NCBI GenBank assembly: GCA_024278555.1
Contig: JAJRSX010000176.1
Span: 1-30,476 of the forward strand
DNA length: 30,476 nt
Reading direction: 5' to 3'
From: a bacterium
Lineage (GTDB): Bacteria > CG2-30-53-67 > CG2-30-70-394
The translations under genes were made by a program, and so were the position numbers. A model generated the notes under the pieces. It worked only from the letters and a program-made list of their open reading frames with translations, was not told the origin of the DNA and made no database searches. Of this stretch, positions 1 to 7,321 are shown piece by piece (the first letter of the stretch is position 1; each line of letters opens with the position of its first letter).

Positions 1-6
1 CATCGT

Positions 7-94
7 GGAGAGGTGACCGAGCGGCCGAAGGTGCACGACTGGAAATCGTGTGTGGTGCAAGCCACCGGGGGTTCAAATCCCCCCCTCTCCGCCA
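7..94 (+). tRNA. tRNA-Ser (anticodon GGA)
   Basis: Complete class II tRNA. The acceptor arm pairs GGAGAGG (7-13) with CCTCTCC (84-90), followed by discriminator G91 and an encoded CCA (92-94). The anticodon stem CACGA/TCGTG (34-38/46-50) encloses loop CTGGAAA with anticodon GGA at 41-43, which reads UCC and UCU. The T loop TTCAAAT and a long variable arm (GTGGTGCAAGCCAC) are typical of serine tRNAs. It is the first of two tandem tRNA-Ser genes. Confidence 0.97.
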
Positions 95-106
95 TATTTT
101 CGAAAT

Positions 107-194
107 GGGCGTCCGGGGCTCAGCCTGGGATGCCCGGCAGCTAGATGATCAGAGGTCCACTTTCGGGCGACAGGGGCCGCGGCCCCGGACGCCC
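107..194. other. Long inverted repeat between two tRNA-Ser genes
   Basis: GGGCGTCCGGGGC at 107-119 is repeated exactly inverted as GCCCCGGACGCCC at 182-194. This gives a 13-bp perfect stem enclosing about 62 nt. A second, overlapping perfect palindrome, GGGGCCGCGGCCCC, lies at 173-186 and would compete with the long stem. It could terminate or process the first tRNA transcript, or be a small structured RNA. There is no T tract after the stem, so it is not a standard intrinsic terminator. The inverted repeat is certain; its role is not. Confidence 0.6.
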
Positions 195-205
195 GTTGCG
201 AACAC

Positions 206-293
206 GGAGAGATGGCCGAGCGGTCGAAGGCGTCTGACTCGAAATCAGATGTGGTGCAAGCCACCGGGGGTTCAAATCCCTCTCTCTCCGCCA
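206..293 (+). tRNA. tRNA-Ser (anticodon CGA)
   Basis: Complete class II tRNA. The acceptor pairs GGAGAGA (206-212) with TCTCTCC (283-289), followed by G290 and an encoded CCA (291-293). The anticodon stem TCTGA/TCAGA encloses loop CTCGAAA with anticodon CGA at 240-242, which reads UCG. The variable arm and T arm are nearly identical to the tRNA-Ser 110 bp upstream, which suggests an ancestral duplication. Confidence 0.97.
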
Positions 294-313
294 GGACGCG
301 CTGGTCGCGCCTC

Positions 314-370
314 CCCCTTTGCGCCTTGGCGTCTTCAGCGTCTTTGCGGTGAACGGTTGCCTGCCCGGCC
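314..370 (+). repeat. Dispersed TTTGCG-type repeat, copy 1
   Basis: A non-coding stretch between tRNA-Ser(CGA) and the pilT-like gene. It matches 26549-26604 over about 56 bp with few mismatches and one indel: both copies share CCCCTTTGCG, CTTGGCGTCTTC, CTTTGCG, CGGTTGCCT and a closing GGCC. The motif is internally periodic (TTTGCG/TTGGCG/TTTGCG). Related shorter copies occur at 22190-22220 (inverted), 22647-22675 and 9294-9324 (inverted). Confidence 0.6.
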
Positions 371-409
371 GAGGTCGTCTCTCGGTTGGCCGCGGGTCGG
401 GGGAGCCTC

Positions 410-1615
410 CTACTCGCCGTAGATCGGGTCGCCGCCGAACCGGCCAAAGCCGCCGCTGGCGTCGAGGCCGACAGTCTGGGTCCCCTCGGAGGCGGCGGCG
501 ACGGTGATGTCCTCGCCCACCTGGGCGCGCTCCTCCTCCTGACCGAGGCGTAGGGCGCGCTCGAAGTCGGAGGGGTTGGTGGCCGCGCCGAGGGCGACCT
601 CAAGGGAGATGACCCCACGCAGGTAGAGGTCGGTGAGGTGCATGTCGAAGGTCTGCATCCGGTACTGGTCTGCCCCCTTGACGATGTAGTCGCGGATCAG
701 GTGGACCTTGTCTTCGTCGCGGATGCAGTCGGTGATGGTCGCCGTCGCCTTCATCACCTCGACCGCGACCACCGCGCCGCGGCCGTCGGCCCGCACCACC
801 AGCCGCTGGGAGACGATACCGCGCATCGACTCGGCCAGGCGGATGCGCACCTGGCGCTGCTGATCCAGCGGGAAGACGGAGACCAGGCGGTTGATGGTCT
901 TTGGGGCGTCGGGGGTGTGGAGGGTGGAGAAGACCAGGTGGCCGGTCTCCGCCGCCTTCAGGGCGACGTCGATGGTCTCGGTGTCGCGCATCTCACCGAC
1001 CATGATGATGTCCGGATCTTGGCGCAGGGCGGCGCGCAGGGCGGTGGCGAAGTCGTGGGTGTCGGCGCCGATCTCCCGCTGGGTGATGGAGGCGACGTCG
1101 CTCCGGAAGAGGAACTCGATGGGGTCCTCGATGGTGATGATGTGCTTGCGCCGGCTGGCGTTGATCTCGTTGATCAGGGCGGCGAGGGTGGTCGACTTGC
1201 CGGAGCCGGTGACCCCGGTGACCAGGACCAGGCCGCGCTCTTCGTGGGTGAAGTCGCGCACCCCGTCGGGAAGGCCGAGGGACTGGAAGCCGGGGACCTC
1301 GAAGGGGACCACCCGCATCACGATCGCCACCGTGCCGCGCTGACGGTAGACGTTGACACGGAAGCGGGCGGTGCCGGGCAGGGAGTAGGAGAAGTCGAGC
1401 TCCTGCAGGCGATCGAAGTCGGTCTCCTGCAGGCCGTACGGGAGGATCGCCTGGGCGATGTCGCGGGTGTCCTGGTAGGTGAGCTTGGGGAAGTCCTGGG
1501 GCTGGAGTTGCCCCTTGAGACGGAAGAGGGGCGGGTCGCCCACCTTCAGGTGGAGGTCGGAGGCGTCGCGTTCGACCGCGGTCTGGAGGAGACGATTGAA
1601 GGTGTTGCCGTCCAT
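410..1615 (-). CDS. pilT: PilT/PilU-type type IV pilus retraction ATPase
   Basis: Hexameric cytoplasmic ATPase that powers depolymerisation and retraction of type IV pili (twitching). The 401-residue protein has the N-terminal PAS-like part with the DASDLHL motif, Walker A GVTGSGKST (about residues 134-142, Lys140), an Asp box (TIEDPIEF), Walker B IIMVGEMRD and a His box (GHLVFSTLHT), as in the GspE/PilT secretion ATPase family. ATG at 1615 is preceded by GGGAG and a run of C; a TTG 15 nt upstream is possible but less likely. After the core there is a Gly/Ala-rich acidic tail of about 50 residues. It sits alone without other pil genes, as is common for pilT/pilU. PilT versus PilU cannot be decided from sequence alone. 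Confidence 0.9.
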   Translation of the reverse strand: MDGNTFNRLLQTAVERDASDLHLKVGDPPLFRLKGQLQPQDFPKLTYQDTRDIAQAILPYGLQETDFDRLQELDFSYSLPGTARFRVNVYRQRGTVAIVMRVVPFEVPGFQSLGLPDGVRDFTHEERGLVLVTGVTGSGKSTTLAALINEINASRRKHIITIEDPIEFLFRSDVASITQREIGADTHDFATALRAALRQDPDIIMVGEMRDTETIDVALKAAETGHLVFSTLHTPDAPKTINRLVSVFPLDQQRQVRIRLAESMRGIVSQRLVVRADGRGAVVAVEVMKATATITDCIRDEDKVHLIRDYIVKGADQYRMQTFDMHLTDLYLRGVISLEVALGAATNPSDFERALRLGQEEERAQVGEDITVAAASEGTQTVGLDASGGFGRFGGDPIYGE

Positions 1616-1645
1616 GGGGGCTCCCGGCAACGGCGGGAGCCCACG

Positions 1646-2974
1646 CTAGCGGCTGGAGGCGATGGCCCGCTCCGGGGCCTCGTTCACCAGCCGCGCCTGG
1701 TACTCCGCCGCCAGACGGAGAAAAGGTTGTCGATATGCCTTCTTTACGGGCTCCGCAGGGGGAGACTTGATCGTCATTGGGTTCACCGCCCGCCCATGGA
1801 TGTAAAAACGGTAGTCGAGGTGGGGTCCGGTGGCCCGTCCGGTGGCCCCGACGTAGCCGATGATCTGCCCCTGCTTCACCCGCGCCCCCCGCCGCACCCC
1901 GCGGCCGTAGCGCGACAGGTGGAGGTAGGCGGTCTCGTAGAGGTCGTTGTGGTGGACGCGCACCATCTTCCCCGCCGCCCCCTTGCGCCTCGCCGCCACC
2001 ACCCGGCCGTCACCGACCACCCGCACCGGCGTCCCCACCGGCGCGGCGAGGTCGACCCCGAGGTGCGGCCGGTAGACGTGCAGGATCGGGTGCAACCGGT
2101 GGTGGGTGAAGCGCGAGGAGATGCGGGTGTAGTTCACCGGCGAACGGAGGAACTGCTTGCGCAGCGAGCGGCCCTTGGGGTCGTAGTACTCCTCGTAGCC
2201 GCTCGGGTCCTTGTAGTAGATCGCCGTGTGGTCGTGGCCCTGGACCGTGAGGGTGGCGGCGAGGACCTTGCCGTACTCCACAAACCGGCCGTTGCGCCAC
2301 TTCTCCTGGAAGAGGATGTTGTAGGCGTCGCCCGGGCGGATATCGATGGCGAACTCGATGTCCCAGCCGTAGATCACCGCCAGCTTCATGGGGATCGCGT
2401 CGCCGATGCCGCGCACCCGCAGGGTCTCGAAGATCGAGCCGTCGATGGTCCCGGCGAGGTGGCGGAGGCGGATCTCCCACGGGACGGGGTCGACGCGGGC
2501 GGTGAACTGCTCCCCCTCCAGGCGCGCGACGTAGTCGTGGTCGTCGTCGGTGCGGTAGCGGAACTCCACCGCGCCGGTGGCGGGCTCATGGGTGAGGGTG
2601 TAGGGCTGGCCGGCGGTGAGGTGGCTCAGCTCACGCTTGCCCCGGCCGCGGGAGGCCATCGCCAGGACCCGCGCCGGGGGGATGCCGTGGCCGGTGAGGA
2701 TCGAGTAAAAGGAGTCCGCTCGTCCCACCACGCCCTCCCACCGCTCCTTCCGGGGAGGCGCCGGGGGGGTGGGCGGCTCGTCGATCGGGCCGCCCACGTG
2801 GAGCGGCTCCGCCTCGGGCAGGGCGACCACCGCCACCGCCGGGGTGACGAGGGAGGGGGGGGGCTCGGGGGGGGAGGGGTGGTGCGCCAACCCCATGGCA
2901 AGGGCCGCGACCCCGGCCACCAGGAGTAGCCAGACCCCCTTGCGCCGCCCTCTGCGACCACCATAGCGTCTCAT
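1646..2974 (-). CDS. M23-family murein endopeptidase, membrane-anchored
   Basis: Probable periplasmic peptidoglycan DD-endopeptidase of the MepM/YebA type, 442 residues. There is an N-terminal hydrophobic signal/anchor (about residues 12-30), a Pro-rich linker (about 31-75), a LysM/OapA-like middle region and a C-terminal M23 (LytM) domain. The first zinc motif H304-x3-D308 is intact (HLGVD). The second motif, normally HxH, reads H385-L-D387, so a usual zinc-ligand His is replaced by Asp. I recall HLD variants in some proteobacterial M23 proteins, so activity is not excluded. ATG at 2974 follows GAGGGGAG; an in-frame GTG at 2989 has no such signal. Two G runs (9 and 8 nt on the + strand) fall in codons 34-40. 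It lies 30 nt upstream of the pilT-like gene on the same strand. Confidence 0.85.
   Translation of the reverse strand: MRRYGGRRGRRKGVWLLLVAGVAALAMGLAHHPSPPEPPPSLVTPAVAVVALPEAEPLHVGGPIDEPPTPPAPPRKERWEGVVGRADSFYSILTGHGIPPARVLAMASRGRGKRELSHLTAGQPYTLTHEPATGAVEFRYRTDDDHDYVARLEGEQFTARVDPVPWEIRLRHLAGTIDGSIFETLRVRGIGDAIPMKLAVIYGWDIEFAIDIRPGDAYNILFQEKWRNGRFVEYGKVLAATLTVQGHDHTAIYYKDPSGYEEYYDPKGRSLRKQFLRSPVNYTRISSRFTHHRLHPILHVYRPHLGVDLAAPVGTPVRVVGDGRVVAARRKGAAGKMVRVHHNDLYETAYLHLSRYGRGVRRGARVKQGQIIGYVGATGRATGPHLDYRFYIHGRAVNPMTIKSPPAEPVKKAYRQPFLRLAAEYQARLVNEAPERAIASSR
2855..2874. repeat. Homopolymer G9-CTC-G8 inside the M23 gene
   Basis: On the + strand, nine G at 2855-2863 and eight G at 2867-2874 are separated by CTC. 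On the coding (minus) strand they are C8 and C9 tracts encoding prolines in codons 34-40 of the M23 peptidase. A one-base slip would frameshift the gene just after its signal anchor. Confidence 0.7.
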
Positions 2975-3113
2975 CAACTCCCCTCGCACGCACCGTGTGC
3001 AGCGCCGGCCATCTTACGGACTTCGTCGGCGCTAGGCACGATACCCTCTCCCACCCCGGGCGGCTGGGCCGCGACCGCCGCCCCCGCCCTTCGTCCACCC
3101 CACGAGCCCCACC

Positions 3114-4472
3114 ATGAACAAGGCCGCCCTCTACGCCGCCGAGCACGACTGTCTCTGGCACCCCTTTACCCAGATGCGCGAGTGGATGGAGGGGGAGCCG
3201 ATCATCATCGAGCGGGCCCACGGGGCCACCCTGGTGGACATCGAGGGGCGCGAGTACCTCGACGGCACCGGTGCCCTGTGGTGCAACCTCCACGGCCACC
3301 ACCTCCCGGAGATCGACGATGCGATCCGGGCGCAGCTCGACAAGGTCGCCCACTCGACCCTCCTCGGCCTCGGCTCGGAGGCGGCGGCCCGCTTTGCCGG
3401 GGAGCTGGTGGCGGCGGCGCCGGCGGGACTGACCCGCTGCTTCTACTCCGACTCCGGCTCCACCGCGGTGGAGGTGGCCCTGAAGATCGCCTTCCAGTTC
3501 TGGCAGCAGGAGGCGGGGGGCAAACACCGCGGCCGCACCCGCTTCCTCTGTCTCACCAACGCCTACCACGGGGACACCATCGGCTCGGTGTCGGTGGGGG
3601 GGATCGAGCTCTTCCACAAGATCTTCGGGCCGCTGCTGTTTGACGCCTTCCACGCCCCGTCGCCCTACTGCTACCGCTGCCCGGTGGGGCGGGAGCCGGC
3701 GACCTGCGCCATGGCGTGCTTCGACGACCTCGCCTCCCTGGCGCGGGCCCACCAGGAGGAGATCGCCGCGGTGATCATCGAGCCCCTGATGCAGGGGGCG
3801 GCGGGGATGATCTGCCAGCCGCCGGGGTATCTGCGGCGGGTGCGGGAGCTGTGCGACGAGCTCGACCTGCTGCTCATCTGCGACGAGGTCGCCGTCGGGC
3901 TCGGACGCTGCGGGACGCTCTTGGCCAGCGACCAGGAGGGGGTGGTGCCGGACCTGCTCTGCCTCGCCAAGGGGATCACCGGCGGCACCCTGCCCCTGGC
4001 CGCCACCCTGACCACGGAGCGGATCTTCGACGCCTTCCTCGGTGACTACACCGAGCTCAAGACCTTCTTCCACGGCCACACCTACACCGGCAACGCACTC
4101 GCCTGCGCCGCCGCCTCCGCCAACCTGGCGCTGCTCCTGCGCGACGGCGGCACCCTCGCCGGGGTGGCGGAGCGGGCCGACCACCTGGGCCGCAACCTGG
4201 AGGCGATCGCCGCCCATCCCCACGTGGGCGAGGTGCGGCGTCGCGGCCTGATGGTCGGGGTGGAGGTGGTGGCGGACAAGGCGACGCGCGCCTCGTACCC
4301 GTGGGAGCAGCGGCGCGGCTGGCAGGTATGCCAGGCGGCGATCGCCCGCAGCGTCTACCTCCGCCCCCTGGGCGACGTGGTCGTCCTCATGCCGCCGCTG
4401 ACCATCAGCACGACGGAGATCGACCGCCTCACCAACACCCTCGCCGAGGCCCTGGATACAGCCCTCGGGTAG
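3114..4472 (+). CDS. bioA: Adenosylmethionine-8-amino-7-oxononanoate aminotransferase (biotin synthesis)
   Basis: PLP-dependent class III aminotransferase that converts 8-amino-7-oxononanoate to 7,8-diaminopelargonate with S-adenosylmethionine as amino donor (biotin pathway, cytoplasm). The 452-residue length is normal. The BioA N-terminal signature WHPFTQM is present, then GTGALWCNLHGHHLPEI, the PLP phosphate-binding region FYSDSGSTAVE, the Asp of ICDEVAVGLGR and Schiff-base Lys286 in LAKGITGG. No other bio gene is adjacent. The start has no Shine-Dalgarno; it follows a pyrimidine-rich leader ending GCCCCACC. A small CCGCC-TTT-GGCGG hairpin (4474-4486) follows the stop codon. Confidence 0.95.
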   Translation: MNKAALYAAEHDCLWHPFTQMREWMEGEPIIIERAHGATLVDIEGREYLDGTGALWCNLHGHHLPEIDDAIRAQLDKVAHSTLLGLGSEAAARFAGELVAAAPAGLTRCFYSDSGSTAVEVALKIAFQFWQQEAGGKHRGRTRFLCLTNAYHGDTIGSVSVGGIELFHKIFGPLLFDAFHAPSPYCYRCPVGREPATCAMACFDDLASLARAHQEEIAAVIIEPLMQGAAGMICQPPGYLRRVRELCDELDLLLICDEVAVGLGRCGTLLASDQEGVVPDLLCLAKGITGGTLPLAATLTTERIFDAFLGDYTELKTFFHGHTYTGNALACAAASANLALLLRDGGTLAGVAERADHLGRNLEAIAAHPHVGEVRRRGLMVGVEVVADKATRASYPWEQRRGWQVCQAAIARSVYLRPLGDVVVLMPPLTISTTEIDRLTNTLAEALDTALG

Positions 4473-4605
4473 ACCGCCTTTGGCGGGCGGCTGCCCCAAA
4501 GCTCCCCATTGGTCCGGGTGAGGGGGTCTTGCCTGGAGGGCAGCAGGTGGAGCCGACGATTACGGGCGGCGCGCGGCCCAATGGTCGTCACCCCGGGTGG
4601 CGGCG

Positions 4606-4611
4606 TATAGT
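4606..4611 (+). promoter_or_regulatory. Possible -10 box upstream of queC
   Basis: TATAGT at 4606-4611 is a near-consensus -10 hexamer in an otherwise very GC-rich spacer. Transcription would start around 4618, leaving a very short leader before the queC ATG at 4635. No good -35 (TTGACA-like) lies at 16-18 bp, so this is weak. Confidence 0.3.
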
Positions 4612-4634
4612 GCCCCCCCTTTTTTCCATCTGCC

Positions 4635-5330
4635 ATGTCCCATCCCCGCGCCCTGATCCTCCTCTCCGGGGGGCTCGATTCCGCTACCTGCCTGGCGATC
4701 GCCCGGAGCGAGGGGTTTGACTGCCTCGCCCTGACCTTTGCCTATGGCCAGCGCCACGGTTGCGAGGTGGAGGCGGCGGCCAGGGTGGCCGTGGCCCTTG
4801 GGGCAGAGGAGCATCGGGTGGTGACCCTGCCCCTGGGGGAGACGGAGCGTTCGGCCTTGACCGGCGACCAGGCGGTGCCGAAGGCGGACTCGGTGGAGGA
4901 GATCGCGGCAGCGATCCCGGTCACCTATGTGCCGGCGCGCAACACCATCTTCCTCGCCCACGCCCTGGGGATTGCCGAGAGCGAGGGGGTCCGCGACCTC
5001 TTCATCGGGGTGAACGCGGTGGACTACTCGGGTTACCCGGACTGCCGACCGGAGTTCATCGACGGCTTCGAGCGCCTGGCCAACCTCGCCACCCGCGAGG
5101 GGGTGGAGGGGCGGCCGTTTCGGGTCCATGCGCCCCTGATCCACCTCACCAAGGGGGAGATCATCGGCCGCGGCCTGGCCCTTGGGGTCGACTACGGCCT
5201 CACCCATAGCTGCTACGACCCGACCCCTGACGGCCGCGCCTGCGGCCACTGCGATAGCTGCCTCCTGCGCCGCCGGGGCTTCTTGGAGGCAGGGTTGCCC
5301 GACCCGGTGGCCTACGTGGAGGAGGGGTGA
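4635..5330 (+). CDS. queC: 7-cyano-7-deazaguanine synthase
   Basis: Converts 7-carboxy-7-deazaguanine to preQ0 with ATP and ammonia, for queuosine tRNA modification. The 231 residues show the PP-loop SGGLDS (11-16), the family-typical [17 protein letters not shown] and [13 protein letters not shown], and the zinc-binding cysteines C193, C203, C206 and C209 near the C-terminus. Length is normal. The leader before ATG is pyrimidine-rich without a Shine-Dalgarno. Its TGA overlaps the GTG start of the next gene by 4 nt (GTGA), so the two are translationally coupled. Confidence 0.96.
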   Translation: MSHPRALILLSGGLDSATCLAIARSEGFDCLALTFAYGQRHGCEVEAAARVAVALGAEEHRVVTLPLGETERSALTGDQAVPKADSVEEIAAAIPVTYVPARNTIFLAHALGIAESEGVRDLFIGVNAVDYSGYPDCRPEFIDGFERLANLATREGVEGRPFRVHAPLIHLTKGEIIGRGLALGVDYGLTHSCYDPTPDGRACGHCDSCLLRRRGFLEAGLPDPVAYVEEG

Positions 5331-5971
5331 CGCGCCGCCGGGTCAACGTGGAGCAGGTGGCGCCGTGGCTGCTGGAGGTGGGGCTGCAGGAGCCGGGGCC
5401 CCTGGCGTGGGGAGAGATCTTCCCCGGGTGCGCCGGACCGGTCTCGGTGGAGCTCGGCTGCGGCTACGGCCTCTTCCTCCGTGATCTTGCAGTGCTCACC
5501 CCGGAGCGCCCCTTTCTCGGGGTGGAGCTGGATCGGGGGGCGGGGCTCAGGGCGGCACGCAAGCTCATGCTTGCCGCCACCCCGAACGCGCGGCTGTTGG
5601 TGGGCGATTCGTTTTGGGCGATCCACCAGCTCTTTCGCCCAGGCGAGGTGGGGGATGTCTACGTGAACTTCCCCGACCCGTGGCCGAAACGGCGCCACGC
5701 CCGCCGCCGCTACGTGCGTCCGCCCTTCGTCGAGGAGCTGCACCGCAAGATGGCGCCGGGCCACGCGGTCTATCTCGCCACCGACGTGGCCGCCTACGCC
5801 GAGGAGATGGAGCTCCTGTTCGACGCCCACCCCGGGTTCACCGGCGGCCGGGTGGCAGAGAAGCCGACACCGGTGTCGTCGAAGTATGAGCTGGAGTTTG
5901 GCGCCCAGGGGTTGGAGATCCACTACCTGGTCTACCGCGTGGCCGCTGGCACCCCCCCTACAGGCGGTTAG
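5327..5971 (+). CDS. trmB: TrmB-type tRNA (guanine46-N7)-methyltransferase
   Basis: SAM-dependent Rossmann methyltransferase that makes m7G46 in tRNA variable loops. In the 214 residues, motif I VELGCGYG (41-48) binds SAM, GVELD follows, and the TrmB signature NFPDPWPK (114-121) followed by a basic HARRR stretch is present. The GTG start at 5327 overlaps the queC stop; the sequence GAGGAGG just upstream, inside queC, serves as ribosome site. Both genes of this pair act on tRNA. The C-terminal part (VSSKYE) agrees with the family. Confidence 0.9.
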   Translation: MTRRRVNVEQVAPWLLEVGLQEPGPLAWGEIFPGCAGPVSVELGCGYGLFLRDLAVLTPERPFLGVELDRGAGLRAARKLMLAATPNARLLVGDSFWAIHQLFRPGEVGDVYVNFPDPWPKRRHARRRYVRPPFVEELHRKMAPGHAVYLATDVAAYAEEMELLFDAHPGFTGGRVAEKPTPVSSKYELEFGAQGLEIHYLVYRVAAGTPPTGG

Positions 5972-6056
5972 CCCCGGTTTCCAGGCGGTTGACGGCCTCC
6001 ATCGATGCGGCAGGGAGACCACTCGGCACAATCCCCTCGGCAGTGATCCCCGTGTG

Positions 6057-7193
6057 TCAGGCCCCCGCCCACACCCAGGTGGAGACGCTCTCCACATGGA
6101 AGGTCTGGGGGAAGAGGTCGACCGGCTGGAGGGCCTTGAGGCGGTAGCCGAGGTCGGTGAGGCGGGCGGCGTCGCGGGCGAGGGTGGCCGGGTCGCAGCT
6201 CACGTAGACGAGGCGGGAGACGCGGCGGCTGGCCAGGGCCTCCAGGAGCGGCGGGGCGCAGCCTGCCCGGGGTGGGTCGATCACCGCCGCGTCGATGCGG
6301 CCGGAGAGGCTCCCCACCACCGCCTCGGCGCGCCCCTCCACCACCTCGGCGCCGGCCAGCGACCCGAGGTTGACCCGCGCGTCCGCCACCGCCGCCGGGC
6401 CGGTCTCCACCACCACGACCTCGGCGGCGCGCTCGGCGAGGAGGCGGCCGAAGAGGCCGACGCCGCCGTAGGCGTCGACCACCCGCTCGCCGCCGGCCGG
6501 GGCGATCCGCTCCACGACCATCTCCACCAGGGTGGGCAGGAGCGGCGTGTTCACCTGAAAAAAGGAGCCGGGGGAGACCCGCAGCCGCGCCCCGGCCACC
6601 TCGGCAAAGAGCGGCCTGGGCGCCTGGCTGGTGGCCAGCTCACCGCCGAGGCAGCGCACCGCGATCTGCGGCGGCCCGGGCTGCCCCTGCATCGACGCCA
6701 GCCAGTCGGCGATCGGCGCCATGGCGAGGCCGCAGCCTTTGATCGGCACCAGCCGCTCGCCGCCGGGGCTACGGAACCCCCAGCCGTCGCCCACCCGGTG
6801 AAAGCGGCAGTTGTTTCGATACCCCCACGCCACCGGGCTCGCCACCGTCTCCCGGACGAGGGGTTCCGCCTCCGGGAGGTGGCCGATCCGGCGGAGCTGG
6901 TCCACCACCACCTGGCGCTTGAAGCGGAGCTGCGCCGGGTAGTCGATGTGCTGCCACTGGCAGCCGCCGCAGGCGGGAAAGGCGGGACACGGCGGTGTGG
7001 TTCGCGCGCCGCTCTCCTCCTCCACCGCCACCACCTCGGCGCGCAGATAGCCGCGCCGCCGGGCCACGATCCGCGCCCTGACCCGCTCCCCGGCGATCGC
7101 CCCGGCCACAAAGACCGCCTGCCCCTGGTGGCGGCCGAAGGCGTCACCGCCGTGGACCATCCGGTCGCAGGTGAGGGTGATCTCGTCGGCCAT
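6057..7193 (-). CDS. rlmD: RlmD/RumA-type 23S rRNA (uracil-5-)-methyltransferase
   Basis: Class I SAM-dependent RNA m5U methyltransferase, 378 residues. It begins with a TRAM RNA-binding domain (about 1-58), followed by 4Fe-4S ligands C69, C75, C78 (CxxxxxCGGC) and C154. The catalytic domain has FQVN (212-215), motif DAYGGVGLFG, DPPRAG (306-311) and catalytic Cys333 in YVSCDPATLARD. ATG at 7193 fits the TRAM start; a GTG 72 nt upstream would add a non-homologous stretch. The leader is CCCTCCCTCCCCCCC with no Shine-Dalgarno. RlmD, RlmC and TrmA are related, so the exact target is inferred. It converges with trmB across 85 bp. Confidence 0.88.
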   Translation of the reverse strand: MADEITLTCDRMVHGGDAFGRHQGQAVFVAGAIAGERVRARIVARRRGYLRAEVVAVEEESGARTTPPCPAFPACGGCQWQHIDYPAQLRFKRQVVVDQLRRIGHLPEAEPLVRETVASPVAWGYRNNCRFHRVGDGWGFRSPGGERLVPIKGCGLAMAPIADWLASMQGQPGPPQIAVRCLGGELATSQAPRPLFAEVAGARLRVSPGSFFQVNTPLLPTLVEMVVERIAPAGGERVVDAYGGVGLFGRLLAERAAEVVVVETGPAAVADARVNLGSLAGAEVVEGRAEAVVGSLSGRIDAAVIDPPRAGCAPPLLEALASRRVSRLVYVSCDPATLARDAARLTDLGYRLKALQPVDLFPQTFHVESVSTWVWAGA

Positions 7194-7299
7194 GGGGGGG
7201 AGGGAGGGTAACGGATCGGCCGCGTTTTCCGGAGTTATCCAGGGATGCCGCCCGTGGACAGCCACAACCTTGGCCCGAGCATGGATAGTCAGTCGTGCG

Positions 7300-7318
7300 A
7301 TGAATGATTATCATTCAT
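7300..7318. promoter_or_regulatory. 19-bp palindrome resembling a Fur box
   Basis: ATGAATGAT-T-ATCATTCAT is a perfect 9+1+9 palindrome ending 3 nt before the ATG at 7322. Its core AATGATTATCATT is identical to the centre of the classical 19-bp Fur box GATAATGATAATCATTATC apart from the W position, and 13 of 19 positions agree. The outer three bases on each side do not match. An operator for a Fur-family or autoregulating protein is plausible; a translational hairpin is the alternative. Confidence 0.45.
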
Positions 7319-7321
7319 GCC

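Noticed and set aside
638-2929. An open frame of 763 codons on the + strand across pilT and the M23 gene
   Set aside because: It spans two recognised genes on the other strand and their intergenic gap, and resembles no protein family.
2631-4499. An open frame of 622 codons on the minus strand opposite bioA
   Set aside because: Shadow frame of bioA: no domain, biased composition.
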